Of a DNA stretch of 64,000 bases, positions 11,101 to 22,588 are shown piece by piece. Under the pieces are notes generated by a model. The model searched no databases. It worked only from the letters and a program-made list of their open reading frames with translations, and had not been told where the DNA came from. A program made the translations under genes and the position numbers. The stretch spans positions 682,001-746,000 of the forward strand of contig JACGCM010000003.1 in NCBI GenBank assembly GCA_014058105.1. The letters are read 5' to 3'. How positions within the stretch are numbered: the stretch's first letter is position 1; each line of letters starts with the position of its first letter. Source of the stretch: Kingdonia uniflora. Its lineage: Eukaryota > Streptophyta > Magnoliopsida > Ranunculales > Circaeasteraceae.

Positions 11101-11800
11101 ACACAGCTATGGAGCCTTCTAAACTATTTCTAATGGCTAGAGCCTCAAGGATCCTTATACCCATCCGACTTTCCCTCATGCAAATAATGACAAGTTGCAG
11201 CAAGATCTTTAAAATTTGCAGTCTATTTAAATATTTATGGTTACCTGAAATGATTCATGATGCAAGAAAAGGGCTTATTCAGGACTGTATTGACATGTTT
11301 ATTTTGCCCTTTATGTGATTTTAAACAGGTAATTAATTTATGTGGGGGTTGCAGTTGTACAGGTTTAATTGTAGCCATCAGTTTAAGATGGGGTATGACA
11401 TTAGAAGTGAATGTGTAGTAGAATGCAGTAGTAGTCATTAAAACATCTGAACCGTACAAACTGCATCGTAGAATGCATTATAAGCTGGATCTAAATAGAT
11501 CAAACAGCTGAAAATATTCCATGGCAAAATTTCCTAGCCAAAATGTCAGGTGTGATACGGAAAAGATAAAAGGAAAACTTGGCTCTAATTCATGAAACTA
11601 ATTATTATTAGGCCTTTCGTATGAACATCACTAAGTTTTACCAATAATATTAAGCCATGATTGAAGTATGAGTAATACATTAAAACAAAATCATACCAAA
11701 ACACCATTATCATTAACCTTTCAATTCTACTTGAAATTGTTACAGAAGTTACTTTCCAAAAGTTTACTTCAAACCACTTGAAGGTCTTGTGTGTTTATTC
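11101..11800. other. unassigned AT-rich segment inside the CACTA element
   Basis: A short frame at 11109-11318 has no recognisable domain. The rest is AT-rich without coding character. It may be intron or UTR of captured DNA. Confidence 0.3.
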
Positions 11801-11803
11801 ACA

Positions 11804-12600
11804 CTATTTCTTCTTTTTGAGGGGCCCACTTAGAGTGGCTTTCGTCCTCGTCCATTCCCTCTTTGAGGCAATACTCCTCATGAAGGTGCAAAATTCGTTA
11901 ATGCAAGCCACTTTAGCAACATTTTGATCAGGTCTACAGTCTTTATTTTCATATAGTTCATCTTTCTCTAAACCAGGTGAAGTTGCTCCCCCTTCCACTA
12001 ATGATTACATAATGGTAACAGTAAGTGCAGAAGTTGCCTTCAACTACAAGATTCGATCCTTCCCAACCCCGACGTCTTTTAAATCTACTTCTGTAGTGTC
12101 ATTTCTCAAAGGCTTTGTCAAGTTTTTCTGTTTACCGTTATTGAAATTTTCAATGGCTAAACTGCCTGGTAAATCTCGTGTTGCTGAAACACTGCCTGGT
12201 AAAATATGTGAGATGCTAAAAGCCTTAATATTTATGCTGGATAGTCTTCGGTTTCTAGTAGATGTTAAGCCTTGATATTTCTGACTTTTTTTGTAAATGC
12301 TTCTGAAAACATCTCACTTTTCTCAACAATGCTTCTAATGTTGAGGCTACAAGTATTGAAGCTTCACCAAACAAAAATGCTCCAGAAAGTTCACCAAGCA
12401 ATTCCAGCTACATTGGAGGGAATTTGTCTCCCTTGGAAGACCAACATACTTTGGCAGAACAAATTTCTGACACTCATGAGCTATCGTCCTTGGTGGACTT
12501 TGGCATTTCAAATGAAGATATTCGAAAGTGGTAAAGAATGCTCGACAACAATATCAGCCAACTCGCCTTTAAGACAAAATCATTGACCATCCTCCCTTGG
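11804..12600 (+). pseudogene. fragments of an unrecognised captured gene
   Basis: From about 12326 the plus strand reads NNASNVEATSIEASPNKNAP, a Ser/Asn-rich stretch, then HELSSLVDFGISNEDIRKW before a stop near 12531. A minus-strand frame at 11804-11998 ends in a Lys-rich tail and may be a shadow. The segment 12240-12320 repeats sequence found behind the hAT-like gene, so both may derive from one source or from repeated capture. I do not recognise the family. Confidence 0.35.
12240..12320 (+). repeat. direct repeat, copy 2 (partner 9535-9615)
   Basis: Diverged copy of the segment behind the hAT-like gene, same orientation, about 2.7 kb away and separated by the mitochondrial-like block. Confidence 0.8.
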
Positions 12601-13210
12601 TTGATACACAACTTATATCCTAGTAATTGACTTTATTATCCTAGATCTAGTTGGCTCCGGTTTTAAAAAAATAAAAATTGATATGTTTAATTTATTTAAC
12701 TACCTTTTGTTTAGGTCACTTAAAATTATTCTTCAATTTCTCATTGTAATATAAAAAGATATATTGACCAATCATTATGATGTGATGTTGCAGTTGAAGC
12801 TCAATTGGTTGTTGCTGCAGTGCAAGATTATTAAGTGGAAAGAAGACGCAAAAAATAGTATAAGTGAGCTTACTTCCTTTTAGTGTCCATTTGTTAATAT
12901 TATCGAAGCATAAAAAGTTTTTCATTATATGTATGCCGAAGTTTACCATTGACGTTCCTTTCGTAGTATCTATTATTCCGAGTTGTGTTATACATTATTT
13001 GCATATTTACTGGGATGTACTTAGGAGATGCATATATTTTGAAGAGAAAAAAAGCAGAAGAAACTCTCATAATTTTACTAGGTAAAAATCTTGGGATAAT
13101 CTTTAAATGAACATAAATCGATCTTTGAGATATAACTCGCCTTTTTACTTGTTCTATCTTTATTTTCTCACTTTAGGACAATTTTGTTTTAGCCAGAGAT
13201 ATTGAAGTTC
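12600..13210. other. non-coding upstream region of the CACTA transposase
   Basis: AT-rich, no sustained frame. The transposase promoter and leader are expected here but no unambiguous TATA/initiator pair stands out. Confidence 0.35.
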
Positions 13211-14187
13211 TGTGAACATGTCTTCTACGAATTTGAACAAGAATTGGATGAAAGCAAGTAGATTGACATATGATTTCCTCAATGGTGTTCGGTCGTTCAT
13301 TAATTATGTAAAACAAACTTTAGGAGATATGGCATATTTTCCTTGCAACAAATGTCGTAATGTCAATGGAGTAAAAACAGTTGGTGAAATAAGAACCCAT
13401 TTAATAACTTATGGTATAGATCAGTCATATACGACTTGGTATTTTCATGGAGAGTCTAGAGATGCTACTGTTGATGCACATATTCAGAATCCTAATAAAT
13501 ATTTAATTACTTAACATGATGACGTTGAGCGACCAAGAATGTTTGATTTAGTTGACGATGCCTTTTGTTATATACAACCTGAAGACCTTAACGAAGGCAC
13601 CCAAGATGGTTCTTATGAAGGTGCTGATGAATTCCCAGAGGACGAAATCGAGTATCAAAAGTTAAAGGATGATGCTTCCCGTCCATTATACCCTTCATGT
13701 TCACCAGCTGATACAATGTTGTCGGCGACAATTGAGTTAATGAGTTTGAAATCAACTTGTCAATTGTTTGATTCTGGCTTCACAATGTTGTTGGTTTTGT
13801 TGAAACGACTTCTTCCTAAAGATAATATTTTGCCAGAAAGTATGTATGCTGCTTCGAAGATGATAAAGTATTTGGGTATGAATTATGAGAATATTGATGC
13901 GTGCCCAAACAACTGCATATTATATTGGAGGGAACATAAGACTAAGGAAAAATGTCATATATGTGGTGTAAGTAGATGAAAATCTGAGTACCTTGCGAGG
14001 AAAAAATCAAGAAAGATACCGGTAAAGGTGTTAAAGTATTTTCCCTTAATAACCAGGTTGAAGAGGCTTTACAGGTTAGTGTCAATCCTTATAACTTGTG
14101 TAGTTATTTTATGAACAGGGCCGACTAAAGAGGCGTTAATTATGTATTTTCAATTTCTTTCACAACATTTCATGGATTGCTGAGAGT

Positions 14188-14769
14188 TTGAAATGGCATC
14201 ATATAGGTTCATCCAATGATGGTTTCATGCATCATCCCGTTGATTCTTCGTGTTGGAAAGGAGTAGATATTAGGTACCCTGAATTTTCAAAAGAAGTACG
14301 AAATTTTCGTCTTGGACTCGCTACTGACGGATTCAACCCATTTGGTAATAAGAGCAGTTCGTATAGTTGTTGGCCAGTGATGATTATTCCGTACAATATT
14401 CCGCCATCTTTGTGCATGCAAAAAGATTTTACTTTACTTACTCTACTTATTCCAGGAAAGAGTGGTCCAGGAAAAGACATTGATGTTTACCTCCAACCTT
14501 TGGTTTCAGAGTTGAAAGATTTGTGGGATGATGGTATTTTAACTTATGACGCTCATGAGAAGACCATGTTTATAATGAAAGCAATCTTATTATGGATGAT
14601 CAATGATTTTCCTGCATATGGACATATCTCTGGCTGTAGAACTGGAGGAAAATATGGGTGTCCAGTTTGCAGCGAAGGCATATCCTCAAAGAGGTTAAAA
14701 TATGGATGTAAGCATGTTTATATGGACACTAGAAGATTTTTACCAGTAGATCATTCTTTTAGGAAATAA
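14188..14769 (+). pseudogene. Transposase_21 core exon of the TNP2-like gene
   Basis: Clear family signatures in order: LKWHHIGSSNDGFMHHPVDS, FRLGLATDGFNPFG, YSCWPVMIIPYNIPP, then the LTLLIPGKSGPGKDIDVYL block, LWMINDFPAYGHISG and KYGCPVC. These are the usual hallmarks of plant CACTA TNP2. After 14769 the frame shifts by one base but the sequence continues (HFNGIEEHRKAPV). Confidence 0.9.
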
Positions 14770-15044
14770 AATTCCATTTCAATGGGATTGAGGAACATAG
14801 AAAGGCACCAGTACGTTTGACTGGTTCAAAGATATTAAGTAGAGTAGATAAGTTGGTAACATAATGGGGAAACGTAGGAGATAAGAGAAAAATAGTTGCA
14901 AATAAAGATGATGACCCGACTTCTGGTCAAAGAAAACAATCCTATTCAGCTTGCCTTATTGGAAAGTATGAAAATACTTATGTAGAATCAATACATATTA
15001 GATGTTAAAGTATGCATTCTAATTTTATTTAATATGTGTAGCAT

Positions 15045-15755
15045 CTACCTGTGCCGCATAATCTTGATGTAATGCATATGGAAAGTAACTTTGCTTCAAT
15101 CGCCATAACGACGACAATGGGAACTAAAGGAAAAACTAAGGATGGCATTAAAGATCGTAAGGACCTGGAGGATTTGAAAATAAGGAAACGATTATGGCTT
15201 CAACGTATAGGCAATAAGACTTTCATACCAAAGGCCCCCTTCGAATTAGATCAAACAGAAATAGAATCATTTTGTCATGCTTTATATTCGTTAAAGGTCC
15301 CTATTGGGTATAGTTCTAATTGAAAACATAATGTAGACATGACGCAACATCAAATAAAAGGTCTTAAGTCATACGATTATCATGTCCTGTTACAACAACT
15401 CTTACCAGTAGTCTTAATGCATACTTTCAAGAAGTAGAAGCCATTACTTGCCACTTTTCGAACGATATCCTCATTCTTCAATGTGTTATGTTCTAAGGTT
15501 ATTCATCGAGATGAACTATAAGTCATGGTCAAACTGATAGTTGAATCTCTATGTGTGTTTGAGAAGTACTTCCCTCCATCTTTTTTTGTTTCCATGGTTC
15601 ACTTTGTTGTGCACTTAGGGGAAAAGGTATTGAGATGTGGACCCGTCAGATTTAGATGGATGTATGGATTTGAGAGGTTTGTTAGTAGTTTAAAGCTTAT
15701 TTCATCTATAGCGTACAATTTTCTTAAATTGATATATGATTTACCTCATGCATAA
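15045..15755 (+). pseudogene. DUF4218-like region of the TNP2-like gene
   Basis: LPVPHNLDVMHMESNF marks the exon start after an intron. Then KGLKSYDYHVLLQQLLPV, and after a stop LCVFEKYFPPSFFVSMVHFV and the RFRWMYGFERFV block. These match the C-terminal part of TNP2 proteins. A stop at about 15321 and several more before 15525 break the exon. Confidence 0.8.
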
Positions 15756-16315
15756 CAAAAATGAGAACATACAAAGATTATGTCAAGAATCCAAAGCGTG
15801 TAGAAGGGTGTATCACAAACCGTTATATTTTAGATGAAGCGATATTATACTGCATGGAGTATATACCTAATGGTAAAAAAGGGACCCATAAACGTGGATG
15901 ACCAACATTCATGGATGATGATGCAGATAAGGAGCAACCTCTTGACAAATGCAACGTCATTCATCTTGAAACACTTAAGTACGAACTGGTACGTCGTTGG
16001 GTTTTGAGCTCTTATGATGGAATTGAAGAATGGGAAAAGTAAGTATATATATAGATATCCTTCTATTTGACATATCTATGTAGGTCATACCTAATACTTG
16101 ATTAATATGTAGGAAGTATGATATATACCTCATAGATTACATGAGAGTTTCAAGGCGTAGGGGAAGCACAAACTTAGGAAAACCACTGGATTATATATTA
16201 TGGTTAAGGGAACATGTATAAAAACATACATTCTTAATGCATTTTATAATAATTATTAATCTTAAACAAACTAATCTTGGATTTATTTATTCTTTCATAG
16301 TTTGAGAACTCAGAA

Positions 16316-16924
16316 ATGTCTACACTGAAAAGATTTGTCGACGGGTCGAGCTTTAAAGCGACATCATATAAAGCCTATCGTGTAAATGGATTTGTGTTTT
16401 GTGCAGCAGACTCTGAATCTTGCAAGACAACACAAAATAGTGGGGTTAAGATGAAAGCGATTACCAATTTTGTTGCTAGTATAAGAGATCAAAATCCATG
16501 TGGAGCAAAAACCATATACTATGGGGTTGTAAAGGAAATTATCGAACTAGATTATTATGATTTTCTCCAAGCAGTATTCTATTGTGATTGCGTACGGGTT
16601 GAAGATAAAGTTAATGGATGTACATTTGACACTGAAGCAAATTTAACTTTTGTGAACTTACAAAAGTTAAAGAGAAACTCAAAGGTCGACGATGAGCCAT
16701 ATTGTCTTGCATCTCATGCTTCGCAAGTCTTCTATTGTCAAGATCCAACAAAGACTGGTTGGTCTGTAGTAATTGATGCTCCAAAAAGATTAGATAAGGA
16801 CATTGACGCGTATGAAGAACCATTGGTTTTTGAGACAGAAAATCCTTTTACTTCTTTAATGATGGGATTAATAAATGAGAATGTAGATGAAGATGAAGAA
16901 ATTACTAAAGGATCATGGATGTAG
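16316..16924 (+). CDS. DUF4216 C-terminal exon of the TNP2-like gene, open
   Basis: This 202-residue frame is uninterrupted and ends in a natural stop. It has the DUF4216 pattern: NSGVKMKAITNFVAS, YYGVVKEIIELDYYDF, then DDEPYCLASHASQVFYCQDP and GWSVVIDAP. It begins shortly after an intron acceptor (TTTCATAG near 16300), so the Met at 16316 is internal to the exon rather than a true start. It can be translated only if joined to upstream exons, which are broken. Confidence 0.75.
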   Translation: MSTLKRFVDGSSFKATSYKAYRVNGFVFCAADSESCKTTQNSGVKMKAITNFVASIRDQNPCGAKTIYYGVVKEIIELDYYDFLQAVFYCDCVRVEDKVNGCTFDTEANLTFVNLQKLKRNSKVDDEPYCLASHASQVFYCQDPTKTGWSVVIDAPKRLDKDIDAYEEPLVFETENPFTSLMMGLINENVDEDEEITKGSWM

Positions 16925-17690
16925 AGAGTTCTATTTATATCATAGTTGTATTTAAAACGTGAATTTTCTCTTTTGTCAATTCGCCAAACTTGTTATTTAA
17001 TCCAACACATGGAATGGGTTTTTTTGTAGTTTTTTTTATCTATTTTTGTATATTGCATTTCATTTTCCCCCAATATTTATTTTTTCGTATAATTGTTTAC
17101 TAATTCTAGCTTGTTTTTTGGTATTATACAGATGTTTTATTTGTGGTATTAATTTCTTATCTACTTTTATTTGGTTTTAGGATGATATCACCATTACAAT
17201 CGGCGCCAAACCCTTCGTAGCCGTTGCTTATACCTGTTGGGGGATCGTATGAGCATTCCACTACGTCAGGTTGAGGTAGTTCTAGAACACTTTATTTACT
17301 ATTTAGGGCTATAAAGATCCTTGGTATGTAGATATAACCTAATGATGCTTAATACGATGTTACTCTTCTTTATTTCTACCTTAAATCATGAAGTTATAAG
17401 ACCTCCAAAAATTTGCCTTAATACTTGATTTTCTCTATAGATTCATCAAAACCAAAGATACCTCTGAAGTTATCATTGCTAGGGCATGTTGTTGAATAGA
17501 GTTCAACCAAATTTATGTCTCGTTTGGGCAATTTAGTGAGAAAACATATCATCCCATATTATCCAAATTGACATGTTGTTCCTGATAGATTCGAGGATAA
17601 TGTTTGGCAGATAATATGCGTAAGTGAAAATTTGCGATGCTATTCTTCGTGTATAGAATCAATGTCGTTATTTTTTTAATGATTATACTT
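16925..17690. other. spacer between the two CACTA genes
   Basis: T-rich, with a few short frames. The first exon of the second gene (near 17182, MISPLQSAPN) may lie here but is broken by early stops. Confidence 0.35.
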
Positions 17691-17703
17691 TGTACTAATT
17701 ACA

Positions 17704-18189
17704 GGAAGAATATGTACTTCCTGAAGGGGCAAAAAGAAAACTAATGAAATCAGCTAATAACTTGTGGAGAAATGGAAAGAAAATACTGAGGAAAAAGTAC
17801 GATGAGTGGGATACAGATGAAGCAAGGAAGAAGAACTGCCCAAAAAAGACTAGACCTGAAAATTGGGTTTGATTTGTCGACCTTACTTCTGCAGAAGAAG
17901 TTAAAGCTAGTCGGGAAAGGAACAAGATAAATAGGTCAAAGATGGTAACCCCTCATACGACTGGAAGAAAGGGGGTATTCAGAGTAGCTGATGAAATGGT
18001 TAGCTTTGATTACAGTTTTGACTTTATCTATTTCTTTATTTCTTTATGATCGATGATGACTTTGAGTGGTATTTTATATGTTATTGATAGATGGAAGTGG
18101 ATCCAACTACTACAAGATCAGATTCTTTCTTAGTTGGCTATACTCGCAGTGACGGGACCTTTCCCACGGCTCTTGTAGCGGAAAAGGTG
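17704..18189 (+). pseudogene. second CACTA gene, 5' exons (Transposase_24-type protein)
   Basis: Exon 17704-17996 reads LPEGAKRKLMKSANNLWRNG, then a Lys-rich WRxWK-like stretch and RPENWV, a stop (TGA at 17870-17872, Trp expected), then FVDLTSAEEVKASRERNKIN, which is the usual plant Ptta/En/Spm (Transposase_24) pattern. The next exon (18091-18189) reads DSFLVGYTRSDGTFPTALVA and ends with AEKV at a GTAACA donor. It continues 4.5 kb downstream at 22709. The family probably supplies the DNA-binding accessory protein of the element. Confidence 0.75.
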
Positions 18190-18738
18190 GTAACATTTAT
18201 ATTCACATACTAGAGCTACATTTGGATTTTTATTTAAATTACATAATTAGACTTATCTCTTATCATAGAAAAGCAAAGAATATTCATAGGTTTGGTGTAC
18301 TTTCAAGGCCTTCCTTGTAGTTATGGCAAAACTAGCAGTCTTCAAATTGCTTTAGCTTGTCCAAAATATCAGTGTGGATAGTAATACCGTCCCAAGGTCT
18401 TCATATTCTGGAGATTTTGGAGATACTTCAATAAGCTCTTAGTGTTAGTGGTAATCCATATCTTATCAAAACCCATATGCATTATATGATATAGACCCCT
18501 CTACAATCTTTCATTTACTGTAAATCCTTATCGTACTCTAATTAACACCAAAGCTGGCTACCTTTACTTATGTCTTTGCTTCTTTTTTAACAGTAAGCAT
18601 AGAGATTATCTGAACCAAGCAGACTAGCACAACTCTTTTTTTAACTCCTCTTCTGATGAGTAGTGGTTTTGACACACAAGTCATCTTCTAAGAACTGAAC
18701 TGCGCTGCGTTATTCTTCTTCTTTTCCACTATTCTCTC

Positions 18739-20696
18739 GTGCTTAGATCAGCATTGGATTGGACTTATCCTCGCTCACCCGCATATGAGCGCTGGCTCAA
18801 GGATCCTATCTGGGATCCTACTAAGGTATTACCAGTTTCAAGAACTAAGGGTTATATACTCTCTAATTGCTACGCTAAGTGTACATTTGACTTTAGGTTC
18901 CTTCCGATCAAACTGAATCTTCTAATGATTGTACCTCCAATAGCTTGGGTATCAAAGAATCAAAGTAAATACTCTAAAACTCTAGTTGATATTCAAGGTG
19001 GTTATTTAAAAATACTCTTGGGGGGTGTTTATAATAGATTTCGTCTATTAACATTTCGCGATTATAACCATTTCTACATCGAGTTGAAAGATCATAAAAA
19101 AGTGTATGTTGCTTTGAATAGTCTCCAGATGCAACCCTTTGAGATTAACTCAAAGCTCTTGACTTTCATTTTGGAGAATCGTTCCACCTTAGAAGAGGTT
19201 GGGGTTCTTGCAGATAAAAGACTTGCTCATGTTGACGTAGGAAAAGTATTCGACATTTTGGGGAGTTTGTACTTTAAGGACCTAGATATTAAAGCAGTAT
19301 CTACCTGCTCTGATTTGCTAATAGAATTAACCAAAATGATACAGCTAGCTAGGTATGAGTATTTCATAATATCACTTGCGCAAGCATACATGGGTTACAT
19401 TTTCTATCTGCCAGCATTCGTGGACTTCCGTGGTAGAATTTATTGAGCGGGAGTATTACACATTCACGAGCGTGATTTATCCAAAAGTCTCCTTAGATTT
19501 TCCCCAATCCTTAATAATAAAGATATAGATATAAGCACCATAGATTCAAGGGGATATTTAGGGGCTGCTGCTGCCTTCAAGTATAAAAAGCTTAGATCGT
19601 TAGATGAGGTATTTGAGTGGTATAAACTAAACTCACCAATCATGAATAGTTCAGACATTAGTCTAATTGAGTTAGCACAGGATGCTAGTGAACCGTTCCA
19701 CTTCCTAGCTAAGGTTATATCCATCGAAAGAATTGACAAAGGATTAACTTCTAAAGAGAGAGATTGTGAGTTATTTAGCATTCCAGTTACTCAAGATGCC
19801 TCAGCTAGTGCATATCAACTCATGAGTTTAATGTTGCTCAACATAGAGATGGGTGAGTTAACAAATTTTCTTCCTTCCTCTGAAAATAAAATTAAAGATT
19901 TGTATATATTTATGAAAAAAGGGCTGAAGGATTACTTGCGTGGTAAATTGGATGAGGACAAGTATACTATCGTAGAATCAATGTTGACGAGAAAACTAGT
20001 CAAACAATTGTTTATGCCACTTATCTATGGTAAGACAATTTTAACTATGAGTGGCGATATTATTGAATGCTATGGTCCCTTACTACAAAAGAAGGATTGT
20101 GGAGCTATAGCTAAACATTACTATGATTTTTGGAATCACCGATTTCCTGAAATCAAATTTTTTATGAAAATGATCAACCTAATAGGTTTGATTTGTTCAG
20201 CTCTTGATAAGCCAGTAGTCTATGTTACCCCTTACTTCACAACTGTGCAGGATTATGTGCGTAGTAAGACTGCTGAAATTTGGATTTATGATCGGATTAC
20301 CAAGAAGAGAAGGACAATGAAAGTGGTGGAAAAACTTCATTCCAAAAACCAACTCCCTGTATACACTATCCACGATAATCTCATTTCATCGGTATATTCT
20401 CTATGAGGCTTCCAGTTATTTGTACCAAAGTGTTTCTAGAGTTTGGATCACCACTTAGAATTATCAATGAGTTCATAATAAAGAATCTAGCACCTCCAAA
20501 ATATTTCGGGAGTACAAATATCTTTGATAAACTTATGCAGCCTAATAATCTTAGAAAACTTTTAGAAGACCTTACTATGGATTTAGGCAAGGTTGTTAAA
20601 ATTAGCAAGAAGGATTTGGGGAAATATTTTGGCAAGGTTGTTAAAAAACACGTGAACATAGGTCATGTTTTTGTGAGTTTGATAACGATCAATTAG
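18739..20696 (+). pseudogene. phage-type RNA polymerase of mitochondrial linear plasmid type
   Basis: One frame covers 18739-20402, then shifts by one base for 20403-20696; about 650 residues, the C-terminal two thirds of a single-subunit polymerase. Motifs in order: VDFRGRIY (19420-19443), TQDASASAYQLMSLM with the motif A Asp, RKLVKQLFMPLIYGKT (motif B), YTIHDNLI (motif C Asp) and LRIINEFI. Both catalytic Asp remain. TGA at 19444-19446 falls where an Arg is usual (CGA to TGA). Such enzymes transcribe linear mitochondrial plasmids. Weak similarity to nuclear RpoT proteins is possible, but the compact motifs favour the plasmid type. Confidence 0.85.
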
Positions 20697-20699
20697 TCT

Positions 20700-21200
20700 T
20701 TCCATCCTATCAATCCTTTTAATCCCGTACGCAAGTTATTCTAAATTTGCTATAGATTAAAAGCAGAGTCGCGAAAGGACTGGTTGTTAATAGTGACGAC
20801 TGGCCTTTATAGCCATAAGAAAAAGAGGTCTTTTTCTTACTGTAAAGGCTATTGCTTTCCCGTATAGGCGATATTGCTTTCCTGTAGAGGCTTTAAAAAG
20901 GATCCTTGCTTTCCTCTATTTTATAGGCGTTATTGCTTTCTTGTAAAGGCTTTAAAAAGGATCCTTGCTTTCCTATATAGTATAGGCAGAGTTGGTGGGG
21001 AGTGTCTCTGCTGGTGGGGAGTGTCACTCAGGCTCCTGGGCCATGACCTTCTTTTCCCAAGCTGTGCTCGGTGGTCGCCCCTACCTGCCTGCCAATAGAG
21101 GTACAACTCAGAGGCTCATTCATCTATTCCAAAAGGAAGAAACTAGTACTAGTAGTAAATAGCGCTGAAACCTACTAGATACAACTAGATACACAAGCTT
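20700..21200. other. mitochondrial-like spacer with short direct repeats
   Basis: The unit TATTGCTTTC..GTA.AGGC followed by TTTAAAAAGGATCCTTGC recurs between about 20850 and 20985. Downstream is a GC-balanced stretch (21000-21110) unlike the AT-rich neighbours. This extends the organelle-derived block behind the polymerase. Confidence 0.5.
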
Positions 21201-21208
21201 TATATCTG

Positions 21209-21574
21209 GTGAAGTTGTCACTGCAATCACCAACCACACAAGATGCTTCAATAGTCAATGCTATCTTTTTTTTTTCGCCCTTTTCACAGATCCTAGTAAC
21301 TATTTTTTCAATCACAGATCCTAGTAGTTATTTTTCCAACGCCCTTTTCACATACCCTAGTAGCGATTTTTCCAACGCCCTTTTCACAGGTACTAGTAGC
21401 TCTTTTTCCAACGCTTTGGCACAAGTACCATCTGGGGGTTATCTAGTGGATGAGGAGGGATTTGACTTTATGATGGTACCACTTTTAAGAGAGATCAAAG
21501 CTCAACAACAAAATTTAAAAGAGTACTGCAAAACTTATAATCGAGCCAAGTATTACGAGGATGCCAAACCTTGA
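21209..21574 (+). CDS. open frame with 12-residue Ser-Phe repeats, unknown
   Basis: The frame of 121 residues contains three near-copies of PSSxFSNALFT encoded by a 36-bp tandem repeat (about 21300-21420). It ends in a non-repetitive tail (FDFMMVPLLREIKAQQQNLK..YCKTYNRAKYYED). The tail looks like a genuine protein end, perhaps from the same plasmid or mitochondrial source as the polymerase upstream. I recognise no family. The start is uncertain. Confidence 0.35.
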   Translation: MKLSLQSPTTQDASIVNAIFFFSPFSQILVTIFSITDPSSYFSNALFTYPSSDFSNALFTGTSSSFSNALAQVPSGGYLVDEEGFDFMMVPLLREIKAQQQNLKEYCKTYNRAKYYEDAKP

Positions 21575-21643
21575 AGTGAAAGTTGTGATTTAGCATTTCC
21601 TTGTACAGCACAGTACGAAATAGAGTAATCTGATGCTATTAAT

Positions 21644-22588
21644 TTGGTTAGTTCAGGTTGTCATATATTAATAGAAGGTTCAAATATGCCCTGTACCCCG
21701 CAAGAAATTGATGTACTAAGAAAAACAATTGAAGTGGCATGGAACCAAGTGAAAATTGATGATGTGTTACGGTCACCAGAAGACTTGGAAAGATTATACT
21801 CAGAAGTACATCATTTGAAATTAGTAAAACATGAAAATATTATCAAGTTCTACAAGTCGTGGGTAGATAATAAGAAGAAAACTATAAACATGATTACTGA
21901 GTTATTCACATCTGGAAGTCTGAGGCAGTATCGTAGAAGGCATAAAAATGTTGACATAAAAGCCATAAAGAATTGGGCTAGACAGATTCTACAAGGCTTG
22001 GATTACCTTCATAGTCAGAAGCCTCCAATTCTTCATAGAGATCTAAAATGTGATAACATTTTTGTCAATGGGTACAGAGAAATCAAAATTGGAGACCTTG
22101 GGTTAGCAACTATTATGCAAAAGCCTACTGCACAAAGCGTTATTGGCACTCCAGAGTTTATGGATCCTGAGCTTTATGAGGAGGAATATAATGAACTTGT
22201 AAACATATATTCATTTGGCATGTGTATCTTATAGATGGTGACTTTTGAGTATCCATATAATGAATGGAGAAATCTGGCTCAAATTTTTAAAAAAGATTCC
22301 TCAGGAATTAAGCCTGCTTCACTCGAAAAAGTAACTGACCACCAAGTTAAACAGTTTATAGTGAAGTGTATGCTTCCAGCATATGAAAGATTGCCTGCAA
22401 GAGAGCTCTTAAAAGACCCATTCCTTCGTTCTGTTAATCATGAAGATGTCATTCATGGCCCTTTGCAACTACCATTTTATTTGTATGGATCGTTAAGTTT
22501 AAAATCTGAACCTCTTTCCATGGATATCGACTCTGAATACAAGCAACTTTCTTTTAGTACTGAAAATAACAACTTTCTTTTGTTTTAA
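21644..22588 (+). pseudogene. captured WNK-family protein kinase, N-lobe truncated
   Basis: Plant WNK kinases are Ser/Thr kinases with an atypical catalytic lysine. The fragment begins near [14 protein letters not shown] and contains [86 protein letters not shown] and MVTFEYPYNEWRN, ending after a short C-terminal tail (22588). The glycine-rich loop carrying the WNK lysine is missing, the usual APE reads DPE, and TAG at 22232-22234 stands in place of a Glu codon. Otherwise 315 codons are open and no intron is seen. It lies in the intron of the second CACTA gene, in sense. Confidence 0.88.

Larger units (their letters stand above)
13212..16924 (+). pseudogene. CACTA transposase, TNP2-like, multi-exon, decayed
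   Basis: The product would bind element ends and catalyse cut-and-paste transposition in the nucleus. Domain order matches plant En/Spm TNP2 proteins: transposase-associated N-terminus (13218-13514, CNKCRNVNG zinc-like motif), the Transposase_21 core (13.9-14.99 kb), DUF4218-like region (15.05-15.85 kb) and DUF4216 (16.3-16.92 kb). Breaks: TAA at 13512-13514, TGA at 13977-13979 where the family has Trp, a one-base shift near 14770, and stops at 15.3-15.5 kb. Introns interrupt it near 14.07, 15.0, 16.04 and 16.22 kb. The last exon is open. It sits centrally in the element, in sense with the second gene. Confidence 0.85.

Noticed and set aside
16611..16823. Minus-strand frame over the DUF4216 exon
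   Set aside because: Shadow of the clearly conserved plus-strand exon.
18739..20696. Nuclear RpoT organelle polymerase gene
   Set aside because: The intronless, compact reading frame fits the mitochondrial plasmid type better than multi-exon RpoT genes. This is judged by motifs only.
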